Below, piece by piece: positions 43,119 through 50,786 of a stretch of 50,806 nt of DNA. Within the stretch, counting starts at the first letter, position 1. Every line of letters begins with the position of its first letter. Position numbers and translations under genes: made by a program. The stretch lies in assembly GCF_000466385.1 (NCBI RefSeq), contig NZ_KE952920.1, positions 1-50,806 of the forward strand, given 5' to 3'. The DNA comes from Aneurinibacillus aneurinilyticus ATCC 12856 (GTDB lineage: Bacteria; Bacillota; Bacilli; Aneurinibacillales; Aneurinibacillaceae). The notes below the pieces were generated by a model. The model was not told where the DNA came from. It made no database searches and saw only the letters and a list, made by a program, of their open reading frames with translations.

Positions 43119-43134
43119 TGGCATACTTATTGCT
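43119..43134 (+). promoter_or_regulatory. Sigma-54 promoter of gabT
   Basis: TGGCAT-ACTTA-TTGCT fits the -24/-12 consensus, GG and GC ten bases apart; gabT starts 76 bases downstream. The activator gene lies at the end of the same cluster. Confidence 0.8.
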
Positions 43135-43209
43135 TGGATTAAAAAGTAAAGTGAAACACCTTACTTTTGTATATCATAAACTTTGTTCCATTATTAAGGA
43201 GGTAGCCCT

Positions 43210-44565
43210 ATGAGCTATAAATTCGCTAATGTTAAAACTGAACTACCAGGACCGAAAGCTAAAGAACTTCTTGAACGCCGCAAACAATATGTACCAAAAG
43301 GCGTTAGCAATGGCATTCCGACATTCGTGGAAAAAGCGCAAGGCGCTATTTTAACAGATGTAGACGGCAATACATTCATCGACTTTGCCGGTGCTATCGG
43401 TACGATTAACGCTGGGCACTGCGCACCAGAAGTCGTCGAGGCTTTGCATGATCAAGTGGACAAATACATTCATACCGGCTTCAACGTTATGATGTACGAA
43501 CCGTACATTGAACTGGCTGAGCGTCTGGCTAAGCTTGCGCCTGGCGATCACGAAAAACAGGTTCTGTTCCTCAACAGCGGTGCAGAGGCTGTAGAAAATG
43601 CGGTTAAAATCGCACGCAAATATACAAAACGTCAAGGTGTTGTAGTTTTCTCACGCGGCTTCCATGGACGTACACTGCTCACCATGACAATGACAAGTAA
43701 AGTAAAACCATACAAATTCGAATTCGGTCCATTCGCACCGGAAGTATATAAAGCACCTTATCATTATGAATATCGCCGTCCAGAAGGCATGTCTGCGGAA
43801 CAATATGATCAATATATTCTGAATGAATTCAAAACATTCCTGCAAGGCGATGTGGCTCCAGAAAATGTTGCTGCGGTAGTAATGGAGCCTGTACAGGGCG
43901 AAGGCGGATTCGTCGTTCCATCCAAAACATTCGTACAAGGCGTAGCAGAGATTTGTAAACAACACGGTATCGTATTCGTTGCCGATGAAATTCAAACCGG
44001 TTTCAGCCGTACTGGTAAGCTTTTCGCTATCGAGCATTTCGATGTTGTTCCTGATTTAATGACCGTTTCCAAATCCATGGGCGCAGGTCTTCCGATTAGC
44101 GGTGTTATCGGACGCAAAGAAATTATGGAAGCCGCCAACCCTGGCGAACTGGGTGGTACGTATGCAGGAAGTCCGCTTGGATGCCGTGCTGCACTTGCAG
44201 TCCTTGACATGATTGAGAAACATGACTTGAATGAAAAAGGACGTATCATCGGCGAGAAAGTCATGGACCGATTCAACCGTCTTGCAGATAAATACGATAT
44301 AATTGGAGATGTACGCGGTTTAGGTGCTATGTGTGCCATTGAGTTTGTTAAAGACAGACAAACAAAAGAACCAAATAAAGAAATTGTGGGCACAATTGTA
44401 AATGAAGCTAATAAACGCGGCTTAATTACATTAAGCGCTGGTTTATTCGGAAACGTGCTTCGCGTACTGATGCCTCTCGTAATTACTGACGAACAACTCG
44501 AAGAAGGTCTCGACATTATCGAGGAAGCTATGGAAGCCGCAACTTCGGCTCTGCAAGTACACTAA
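43210..44565 (+). CDS. gabT: 4-aminobutyrate aminotransferase
   Basis: GabT transfers the amino group of GABA to 2-oxoglutarate giving succinate semialdehyde. The 451-residue PLP enzyme shows NSGAEAVENAVKIAR, FHGRTLLTMTMTSK, ADEIQTGFSRTGK, and the PLP lysine K288 in TVSKSMGAGLPISGV. GGAGG lies before the ATG. It heads a cluster with an aldehyde dehydrogenase and a sigma-54 activator and has a sigma-54 promoter. Confidence 0.94.
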   Translation: MSYKFANVKTELPGPKAKELLERRKQYVPKGVSNGIPTFVEKAQGAILTDVDGNTFIDFAGAIGTINAGHCAPEVVEALHDQVDKYIHTGFNVMMYEPYIELAERLAKLAPGDHEKQVLFLNSGAEAVENAVKIARKYTKRQGVVVFSRGFHGRTLLTMTMTSKVKPYKFEFGPFAPEVYKAPYHYEYRRPEGMSAEQYDQYILNEFKTFLQGDVAPENVAAVVMEPVQGEGGFVVPSKTFVQGVAEICKQHGIVFVADEIQTGFSRTGKLFAIEHFDVVPDLMTVSKSMGAGLPISGVIGRKEIMEAANPGELGGTYAGSPLGCRAALAVLDMIEKHDLNEKGRIIGEKVMDRFNRLADKYDIIGDVRGLGAMCAIEFVKDRQTKEPNKEIVGTIVNEANKRGLITLSAGLFGNVLRVLMPLVITDEQLEEGLDIIEEAMEAATSALQVH

Positions 44566-44588
44566 TTAGGAAGAAAGGGGTTTCAGCT

Positions 44589-46025
44589 ATGAACCAAACA
44601 ATACCAAAAAAGCCACTCTATATTGCTGGCAGCACAAAAGAAGCAGCTTCATATAAGGAGCTTCGCTCCCCTCATTCCGGAGAAGTGATTGCAGAAGTCG
44701 CTATCGGCACACGAGAAGATGTAAAAGCTGCGATTGATCATGCAGAGGAAGCGGCAAGAACGATGGCCAAGCTACCTGCCCACAAGCGGGCGGCTATTCT
44801 GCAGAAAGTTTCTCTTCTTTTGAATGAACGCAAGGAAGAGGCTGCACGCATTCTGGCACTTGAAGCAGCCAAACCAATTACGGTTGCCCGTGGAGAGATA
44901 GCTCGTACAGTTGAGACTTATCAATTTGCGGCTGATGAAGCACGCCGTCTGCATGGTGAAACCATTCCGATGGATGCATCTGCTATGGGGGAGAATCGTA
45001 TCGCCTATACGGTACGTCAGCCACTCGGCATTGTTGGAGCCATTACGCCGTTCAACTTTCCATTCAATCTGGTGGCCCATAAGCTCGGTCCTGCATTTGC
45101 AGCCGGTAATGCGGTCATACTGAAACCTGCGGACCAAACTCCATTATCCTCTTACTTTATCGCTGATTTGTTCGCGGAAGCGGGCCTGCCAGCGGGTGCC
45201 TTGCAAGTCATCCCTGGTCCTGGAAGTGAAGTAGGAGATGAAATGGTTATCGATGACCGTGTGAAGATGATTACGTTCACCGGTAGCCCGGAAGTAGGTA
45301 AAACGATTCGTTCAAAAGCAGGCCTGAAACGTGTAGTTCTGGAATTAGGTTCTAACTCTGGACTTATCATCGACGAAGGCTTCGATATTGACCGGATCAT
45401 CAAGCGCACGGTAACAGGTGCATTTACGTTCATGGGTCAGGTATGTATTTCCCTGCAACGCATTTACGTACACCAATCGATGTACGATAAGTTTGTAGAG
45501 AAATTCGTGGCGGAAACGAAAAACCTGCGCATTGGCGATCCACTGGATGAAACGACCGATATTGCAGCTCTTATCTCGCAAAAAGACGTGGAACGTATCG
45601 CTTCCTGGGTAAAAGAGGCCGAGTCGCTCGGTGCTAGCGTGCTGACAGGCGGTACAGACAACAATGTTGTCAAACCGACAGTTATTGTCAATGTACCGTC
45701 ACATGCGAAAGTAAGCTGCCAAGAAACGTTCGCACCCGTCGTTGTTATCAGTCCGTTCGATACATTGGATGAAGCGATCGATGCAGTGAACGATTCACGT
45801 TACGGCTTGCAAGCGGGCATATACACTGAAAATATTGAGCGCGCACTCCATGCAGCTGAGCGTCTGGATGTAGGGGGGGTCATGATTAACGACTTCCCGA
45901 CATTCCGCGTCGACCAAATGCCGTATGGTGGTGTAAAAGAAAGCGGTGTTGGACGCGAGGGTATCAAGTATGCAACTGAAGAAATGACGGAAATGAAGCT
46001 TGTCTGCTTCAACCGTAACAAGTAA
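44589..46025 (+). CDS. Aldehyde dehydrogenase, probable succinate-semialdehyde dehydrogenase
   Basis: The 478-residue NAD(P)-dependent enzyme has ITPFNFPFNLVAHKLGPAFAAGN, catalytic E252 in LELGSNSG and nucleophile C286 in GQVCISLQR. These two motifs differ from classic GabD (ELGGNAP and GQTCVC) and resemble lactaldehyde or general aldehyde dehydrogenases. Its position 23 bases after gabT argues for oxidation of succinate semialdehyde to succinate. The reaction class is certain; the substrate is inferred from context. Confidence 0.85.
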   Translation: MNQTIPKKPLYIAGSTKEAASYKELRSPHSGEVIAEVAIGTREDVKAAIDHAEEAARTMAKLPAHKRAAILQKVSLLLNERKEEAARILALEAAKPITVARGEIARTVETYQFAADEARRLHGETIPMDASAMGENRIAYTVRQPLGIVGAITPFNFPFNLVAHKLGPAFAAGNAVILKPADQTPLSSYFIADLFAEAGLPAGALQVIPGPGSEVGDEMVIDDRVKMITFTGSPEVGKTIRSKAGLKRVVLELGSNSGLIIDEGFDIDRIIKRTVTGAFTFMGQVCISLQRIYVHQSMYDKFVEKFVAETKNLRIGDPLDETTDIAALISQKDVERIASWVKEAESLGASVLTGGTDNNVVKPTVIVNVPSHAKVSCQETFAPVVVISPFDTLDEAIDAVNDSRYGLQAGIYTENIERALHAAERLDVGGVMINDFPTFRVDQMPYGGVKESGVGREGIKYATEEMTEMKLVCFNRNK

Positions 46026-46038
46026 CGGCCGTTAAACC

Positions 46039-46060
46039 GCGCCTTACCATAAGGAGGCGC
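46039..46060 (+). promoter_or_regulatory. Hairpin over the activator gene's ribosome binding site
   Basis: GCGCCTT (46039-46045) can pair with AAGG-A-GGCGC (46051-46060), burying the AAGGAGG of the next gene. It may lower its translation unless ribosomes arrive from the dehydrogenase gene, whose stop is only 14 bases upstream. Confidence 0.4.
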
Positions 46061-46063
46061 CTC

Positions 46064-47719
46064 ATGCAAGCGGATATCCATATTGCATCACTTTTGGATA
46101 CCTTCTCGATCGGTTTTTGCTACCTTAACCAGGACACATTCGAATACAATAGCCTGATCGAGAAATGGTTCTTCGAGCAGGGTTGGACTCCTGCCGAGCT
46201 GTCCGATCGCCTACGCAAGTGGGCGGCGGACGGCGATTTTTTTCAGCGGGCGGATCGCTTTCTCTGGGAGGGAAGGCTATTAGCCGAGCCGCACGGATTC
46301 GTCTGGTTGATTTTCCCCTGGGAGACGAGGGAGAGTCACGTTGCTACCGAATACGAGCATTTATATGCAGAATTAAAGAGTGTGTTTGCTGCGGCATACG
46401 ATGAAATTTTCGTTACGGATGGAGAAGGCTATACGGTTAGAGTAAACGGGGCCTGCGAGCGCAATTATGGCCTAAAGGCCGAGCAGATGGTGGGAAAACA
46501 TGTAAATGAACTCGTCTCAGCGGGTATTTTCTCCCCTTCCGCTACACTTGATGTTATCGCGCACCACAAACAGATTAACCTCGTCCAGCAGACCCAAAAT
46601 GGGCGCAGACTATTAGTGACAGCTACTCCTGTCTTCACGCAGGATGGACGCCTTATTCGTGTCGTTAGTAACTCACGTGACATTACGGAACTTTTAAACC
46701 TGCGCGAGCAGCTTGACCAGTTGCAGGAGCGAGTGGAGACGTATGAAGAAACCTTGCAGCTTCGAGAAGAGCAATCCGGTATGAAGCTGACCGTACGCAG
46801 TCCGATAATGCTTCAGGTACTTTCGAAAATCGAAAAAGTAGCGAAGGTAGATAGCACGGTACTGCTGCTTGGAGAATCGGGCGTAGGAAAAACATACCTG
46901 GCACGCTATCTGCACAACACAAGCCCACGCAAGCAGGCTCCTTTTCTCTCCGTCAACTGTAGCGCCTTTCCCGAGTCACTTATTGAGTCGGAATTATTCG
47001 GGTATGAACGGGGCGCGTTCTCCGGCGCACACGAAAAAGGGAAAAAAGGATTGTTTGAAGCTGCGAACGGAGGCACATTATTCCTCGATGAAATTGGAGA
47101 ACTACCGTTGTCTATGCAAGCCAAACTGCTGAATGTCCTACAGGAGAAACAATTTTTTCGTATTGGTAGTACGACTCCGATTCATGTGGATGTACGCATT
47201 ATTGCAGCCACTAACCAGGATTTAAAAAAGAAAGTTGAAGAAAAATCATTTCGCAATGATTTGTATTACCGGTTGAACGTCATTCCAATTACGGTTCCTT
47301 CACTCAGAGAAAGACGGGAAGATATCGTACCGTTGGCCATCCGCTTTCTGGAAGAATTCCAGGAAACATACGGCATCGAGAAAAAACTCAGCTATACTGC
47401 CGCAGAAGAATTGCGGCGTGCGGAATGGCCAGGCAACATTCGGGAGCTGCGTAACTTTCTGGAACGGATTGTCGTAACAGCCGATGAAGACATAATTACC
47501 GCAAAGCACGTAACAAGCGCACTGTACGATGAAGAAAAAACCGCACCACTGATACCTCAGACAGGTCTTGGATTGAAGGAGCAATTGGACCGATACGAGG
47601 GTCAAATCATTCGCCAGGCATACGAAGAGTGCGGTAGCACGTACAAACTTGCAGAGATGCTTGGTATCAGTCAATCCAGTGCCATGCGTAAAGTCAATAA
47701 ATATGTAAAGGAATTGTAA
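46064..47719 (+). CDS. Sigma-54-dependent activator (GabR-type)
   Basis: The 551-residue protein has a poorly conserved N-terminal region (~1-100), a PAS domain (~105-210, DEIFVTDGEGYTVRVNGACERNYG), an AAA+ sigma-54-interacting domain (~245-480) with Walker A GESGVGKT (270-277), loop GAFSGA (317-322, a variant of GAFTGA), LFLDEIGELPL and the arginine region RNDLYYRLNVIPITVPSLRERR, and a C-terminal Fis-like helix-turn-helix (YKLAEMLGISQSSAMRKVNKY). It almost surely activates gabT and itself through the sites upstream. Confidence 0.92.
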   Translation: MQADIHIASLLDTFSIGFCYLNQDTFEYNSLIEKWFFEQGWTPAELSDRLRKWAADGDFFQRADRFLWEGRLLAEPHGFVWLIFPWETRESHVATEYEHLYAELKSVFAAAYDEIFVTDGEGYTVRVNGACERNYGLKAEQMVGKHVNELVSAGIFSPSATLDVIAHHKQINLVQQTQNGRRLLVTATPVFTQDGRLIRVVSNSRDITELLNLREQLDQLQERVETYEETLQLREEQSGMKLTVRSPIMLQVLSKIEKVAKVDSTVLLLGESGVGKTYLARYLHNTSPRKQAPFLSVNCSAFPESLIESELFGYERGAFSGAHEKGKKGLFEAANGGTLFLDEIGELPLSMQAKLLNVLQEKQFFRIGSTTPIHVDVRIIAATNQDLKKKVEEKSFRNDLYYRLNVIPITVPSLRERREDIVPLAIRFLEEFQETYGIEKKLSYTAAEELRRAEWPGNIRELRNFLERIVVTADEDIITAKHVTSALYDEEKTAPLIPQTGLGLKEQLDRYEGQIIRQAYEECGSTYKLAEMLGISQSSAMRKVNKYVKEL

Positions 47720-47720
47720 T

Positions 47721-47978
47721 ATGCAGATAACGATATACGGGACGCAAGCCGCAGAGACAATGGATGTTCATCTCGACCGCCCGCATACCGTTGGCGCCAT
47801 TCTTGAGATTTTGCTAACCATTCATCCCTGGTTCTTTCAAGCGCTGCCGCCTGAACGGGACCAATCTACACTCGAGACAGTATTGTCAATCCGTACGACT
47901 GCCAATACCCCTCTTGCCATCGACGATACTGTCACAAATGAGACGAACCTTGAAATTCACTTTCATGATATGATATAA
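47721..47978 (+). CDS. Small hypothetical protein coupled to the activator gene
   Basis: An 85-residue protein (MQITIYGTQAAETMDVHLDRPHTVGAILEIL) that begins one base after the activator stop codon with AAGGAA upstream. The start resembles beta-grasp (MoaD/ThiS-like) proteins, but the C-terminal GG is missing, so a sulfur-carrier role is not supported. Coupled position suggests a GABA-related or regulatory function; unknown. Confidence 0.6.
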   Translation: MQITIYGTQAAETMDVHLDRPHTVGAILEILLTIHPWFFQALPPERDQSTLETVLSIRTTANTPLAIDDTVTNETNLEIHFHDMI

Positions 47979-48005
47979 GAAAGTCTCAAAAGGAAGTGAA
48001 TGGAT

Positions 48006-48125
48006 ATGTTGGAACTTTCCTGGTATAGGTATTCCGCTCAAACAGTGTATAACACCTTGACCAGAATACTGTTCTTCCGTATCATATTGGCGGGCGTCGG
48101 TATTTCGCATACAGTGAAACGGTAG
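48006..48125 (+). CDS. Possible 39-aa peptide
   Basis: ATG at 48006 with AGGAAG nine bases upstream encodes a 39-residue peptide with a mildly hydrophobic stretch (LTRILFFRIILAGVGI), ending five bases before a terminator. It may be a small membrane peptide or chance. Confidence 0.35.
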   Translation: MLELSWYRYSAQTVYNTLTRILFFRIILAGVGISHTVKR

Positions 48126-48129
48126 GCAT

Positions 48130-48158
48130 CCCCTGTTTTGCAAGAGACAGGGGTATTT
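48130..48158 (+). terminator. Terminator after the gab cluster
   Basis: CCCCTGT/ACAGGGG hairpin with ten-base loop followed by TATTTCT. Confidence 0.7.
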
Positions 48159-48193
48159 CTCTGTGGAAAATTTTTAGATAACGGGGGATGAAC

Positions 48194-48862
48194 ATGAATA
48201 TTATTCTCTGGGGTTTTGCTACTGCATTGTCGGGGTACTTTGCATACAGCATTCTTCGCCAATGGCTGACCAAACGCAAGCCTAGCCATCTGGCCTGGTT
48301 TATTGGCTTCTTCTTTTATTTCTTCAGCGCACTCGGCAGTACGGTGTCCTATTTTATCGGCTGGGAGCCCTCCATATATCGCATCTGGTATGTGGCAGCC
48401 GCTTCACTGGTAGCATTTCTCGGCGCAGGTCAACTGTACTTTACGGTAAAACCAAAGGTGGCACATGTATTTCTCGTTCTCGTAGCTATCATTACAGTGG
48501 CCATGTTTGTAAAAGTATTCAATTCACCGCTAAATCCAGAACAATTAGCACTAAATGGCGAAGAAATCGGAGGAACTGCATTGCCGCGCGATGCACGCCT
48601 GTATTCTCCAATACTGACCATTCCGGGAAGCTTTGCACTTATTATTGGTTCTTTTTATACCTTCTTTCGACGTCATTCCAAAGCCGGACTCTGGATTGGT
48701 ATCGGATCGCTTATTATCGCTATGGGGGGCACACTCACCCGTTTTGGCCTAACAGATATTTTGCCTATTGCCAACAGCGTTGGTATTACACTCATTTTCT
48801 ATGGATACTCGCTTGCAGCCAAGCCTACTGCGCTTCCTGTGAATACGCCACAGGCAGGCTGA
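48194..48862 (+). CDS. Seven-helix membrane protein, unknown
   Basis: A 222-residue protein with seven predicted membrane helices (e.g. IILWGFATALSGYFAYSI, LAWFIGFFFYFFSALGSTVSYFIG, YVAAASLVAFLGAGQLYF, TIPGSFALIIGSFYTFF) and one ~25-residue polar loop. No catalytic motif is evident. GGGGGA six bases before ATG 48194 supports this start over the ATG six bases upstream. It is a single gene with a terminator after it. Confidence 0.75.
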   Translation: MNIILWGFATALSGYFAYSILRQWLTKRKPSHLAWFIGFFFYFFSALGSTVSYFIGWEPSIYRIWYVAAASLVAFLGAGQLYFTVKPKVAHVFLVLVAIITVAMFVKVFNSPLNPEQLALNGEEIGGTALPRDARLYSPILTIPGSFALIIGSFYTFFRRHSKAGLWIGIGSLIIAMGGTLTRFGLTDILPIANSVGITLIFYGYSLAAKPTALPVNTPQAG

Positions 48863-48896
48863 CACGTACGCCGTCTGGCGCAATCACTTCCTAAAC

Positions 48897-48937
48897 AAAA
48901 AAGCTCTTCGCCCGATAATTGGTGCGAAGAGTTTTTT
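48897..48937. terminator. Bidirectional terminator
   Basis: CTCTTCGC/GCGAAGAG hairpin (48904-48931), A-run before and T-run after, between converging genes. Confidence 0.85.
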
Positions 48938-49481
48938 ATATGTTCTTTTCCAGTTGACGCAATGACTGTACAGCATGCTCAACAATCGTAAACAAATCTT
49001 CAATATTGTCTTCATTGATTTTTCTTCCAAAATCAAGCGTTACCGTATTACGGTATGTTACCGGACGCTCCAAGGTAAGTCCACTATAAACAAACGATAA
49101 TTCTTGAATAATACGGGGCCGATATGACCAAATCGTATTAAGTATCCTCTCTATCTCTGCACAGCGTTCCGGACGCTCGATATTCAACAGGAAATTTACG
49201 TGTAGTGTACAGCCGAATGTCCGCTCCTCACTCTCTGCAAGATCCAGAATTTCTCCTGCTAAATCAGCTGCCCCTGCGGATAATATAAACAGAGCAGTGA
49301 CTCGCGGATTGCCATCCTTCCTGGCGGCATTTCTACATCCGATCATATATTCACGGGCCATGGCCGCAAGCTCAATCTGATCGCTGCGGGACGTAACTGT
49401 AACTTCGCCAGCAAAGTCCAGGTCATATACCGCACCTTCAAGCGCCACTTTAATATTATCGAAAATAGTCGGATCGAACAC
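48936..49481 (-). CDS. Hypothetical protein (181 aa)
   Basis: A soluble alpha/beta protein (FDNIKVALEGAVYDLDFAGEV, EIERILNTIWSYRPRIIQELSFVYSGL) with no recognised motif. A moderate site (AGGAG-like, ~8 bases upstream) precedes the ATG at 49481. It lies 18 bases after the small membrane gene upstream on the same strand, so both are probably one unit. Function unknown. Confidence 0.7.
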   Translation of the reverse strand: MFDPTIFDNIKVALEGAVYDLDFAGEVTVTSRSDQIELAAMAREYMIGCRNAARKDGNPRVTALFILSAGAADLAGEILDLAESEERTFGCTLHVNFLLNIERPERCAEIERILNTIWSYRPRIIQELSFVYSGLTLERPVTYRNTVTLDFGRKINEDNIEDLFTIVEHAVQSLRQLEKNI

Positions 49482-49499
49482 GAATGTTTCTCCTATTCT

Positions 49500-49703
49500 T
49501 TATCGCTGTTTACTTAGTTTTTTCATTCTGCGCCGTTCTTCATCCTCTACTGCATTACGTGCTGCAATAGCATCATAATCAACCTTCAAATTACCGCGCA
49601 CCGTCTGTACAATGGCAGTAATAATCCCGCCGAAGAAAACAATTAGAATAATGACTCCGGTAATGAAAAGCATAATCATTCCGGGACTAGAGAACATGAC
49701 CAA
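49500..49703 (-). CDS. Small membrane protein (67 aa)
   Basis: One membrane helix (MIMLFITGVIILIVFFGGIITAIV) followed by a charged tail (VEDEERRRMKKLSKQR). The TTG at 49703 with GGAGAGG six bases upstream is the best start; an ATG two codons on is the alternative. It leads the unit with the 181-aa gene. Confidence 0.7.
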   Translation of the reverse strand: MVMFSSPGMIMLFITGVIILIVFFGGIITAIVQTVRGNLKVDYDAIAARNAVEDEERRRMKKLSKQR

Positions 49704-49787
49704 AAGTAACCTCTCCTCTTCTATGATTCATTTTTTATTATTATACCCGATTTCTCTTATCACTCAGAGTGTTTTTCATTGCCAGAC

Positions 49788-49810
49788 AAAAACCCGGCAT
49801 AATTACCGGG
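49788..49810 (-). terminator. Terminator of the small-gene cluster
   Basis: CCCGG/CCGGG hairpin; on the minus strand it is followed by TTTTTG. It ends the transcription unit that contains the 59-aa gene. Confidence 0.75.
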
Positions 49811-49893
49811 CCTCACTCGTTTTTCGTTTATTATCCATATGTTCTAGTAGCAAAAGAAAAACGGCTCAATCCCTTTCTCAGAAAAAAACACTA

Positions 49894-50073
49894 CTACTTC
49901 ACGGCCTCAATAACCTTCTTTGCTTTTTCATGAAGGTCTGGGCGTTGTTTTGCATACTCCAAAAACGCTTCTTCCAAAATATCCTGTTGATCTTTCTCGG
50001 TAATGAATGACCAAGCTTTTAAAAGTTCGATAGTTTCCTCATGAAGTCTGTATGTGCGTGTTTTCTTCGCCAT
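49894..50073 (-). CDS. Small ribbon-helix-helix-like protein (59 aa)
   Basis: A 59-residue protein (KKTRTYRLHEETIELLKAW..DQQDILEEAFLEYA) with the strand-helix-helix pattern of CopG/Arc-type DNA-binding proteins. Such proteins are common in phages, plasmids and toxin-antitoxin loci. The ATG directly follows the stop codon of the 35-aa gene upstream, with AAAGGAA before it. A DNA-binding role is likely but unproven. Confidence 0.6.
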   Translation of the reverse strand: MAKKTRTYRLHEETIELLKAWSFITEKDQQDILEEAFLEYAKQRPDLHEKAKKVIEAVK

Positions 50074-50181
50074 TTATTTACGTTCCTTTCTTTTGCGCTT
50101 ACTGAGAAGAAGAAACAAAACAACAAGTGAAGAACCAAGAGCGAGTATAGCTGAGATGAAAGCGAACCAATACACGTCCAT
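50074..50181 (-). CDS. Small membrane peptide (35 aa)
   Basis: MDVYWFAFISAILALGSSLV then a hydrophobic run and a basic tail (KRKRKERK): one membrane helix with positive C-terminus. GAGG lies seven bases upstream of the ATG and the gene is followed immediately by the 59-aa gene, so it is likely expressed. Lysis-protein-like or unknown. Confidence 0.5.
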   Translation of the reverse strand: MDVYWFAFISAILALGSSLVVLFLLLSKRKRKERK

Positions 50182-50253
50182 AGGGATACCTCGCTTTACT
50201 TTTAGGTATAGGGGATGTAAAATAAGCGTATAAGATGAATAGGGAAGTACAGA

Positions 50254-50270
50254 CCGAGTATTGCACTCGG
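50254..50270 (-). other. Short hairpin, weak terminator
   Basis: CCGAGT/ACTCGG with loop of about five bases; no clear T-tract on the minus strand. It lies after the 57-aa gene. Confidence 0.4.
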
Positions 50271-50289
50271 CCTGCCTTGCTACTGGCTT

Positions 50290-50463
50290 CTAGCGTGTCC
50301 GGCGCTTAGGAGCCTTTTTACGTTTAGCGGCTTTTTTCTTCTTGCGACGTTCTTTTCTTTGGTCGATTTTCTCTTCCAAAACAAGAAGTGCAATAACGAT
50401 GTTTGCCGCTGTTAGGGCGAGTGATGCAACGCCCGTCCATAAAGCAAGCTCTTCCTTATCCAA
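50290..50463 (-). CDS. Small membrane protein with lysine/arginine-rich tail (57 aa)
   Basis: The 57-residue protein has one membrane helix (GVASLALTAANIVIALLVL) and a strikingly basic tail (KERRKKKKAAKRKKAPKRRTR). The start is TTG with GGGGG seven bases upstream. The basic tail could bind membranes or nucleic acids. It belongs to the run of very small genes at the right edge. Confidence 0.55.
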   Translation of the reverse strand: MDKEELALWTGVASLALTAANIVIALLVLEEKIDQRKERRKKKKAAKRKKAPKRRTR

Positions 50464-50558
50464 CTGTATACCCCCTTTCCGGGGCAGGGCTTATTTCATC
50501 CCCTACATATAATATAACATAATTATGTATTTTTGTAAATATAGAAATATAGATTCAA

Positions 50559-50592
50559 GAAAAAAAATCCCACTATCCAAATGGACGGTGGG
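50559..50592 (-). terminator. Terminator after the holin-like gene
   Basis: CCCACCGTCC/GGATAGTGGG on the minus strand with four-base loop, followed by eight T. Confidence 0.8.
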
Positions 50593-50600
50593 AAGTCTGA

Positions 50601-50786
50601 TTATCTTTCTTTTGTTTTTCCTGTATACCCGGATACTACACCGACTCCAATGCAAGCATAACTAATGAGGTCTAATCCTAAATCCCATAAACCTTGGGGA
50701 ACAATAATTCCTCTTACATTCAAAACCTGATACAGCAATCCACCAAAGCCAGCCCATAGGAACGGGTCTTTCAATCGCTCTTTCAT
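50601..50786 (-). CDS. Phage holin-like protein (phi-LC3/Phage_holin_1 type)
   Basis: The 61-residue protein (KERLKDPFLWAGFGGLLYQVLN, then GLWDLGLDLISYACIGVGVVSGYTGKT) has two hydrophobic helices and the RLK(D/N)P(F/Y)..W start and ...TGKTKER end seen in small phage holins. AAGGTGA is seven bases upstream. Its start codon overlaps the TAA of a gene coming in from beyond the window (TAATG), as in lysis cassettes. Confidence 0.55.
   Translation of the reverse strand: MKERLKDPFLWAGFGGLLYQVLNVRGIIVPQGLWDLGLDLISYACIGVGVVSGYTGKTKER

Noticed and set aside
43992-44516. 174-aa open frame antisense to gabT
   Set aside because: Serine/arginine/proline-rich shadow of a strongly coding frame; no start signals.
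47721-47978. ThiS/MoaD sulfur-carrier protein
   Set aside because: The required C-terminal diglycine is absent.
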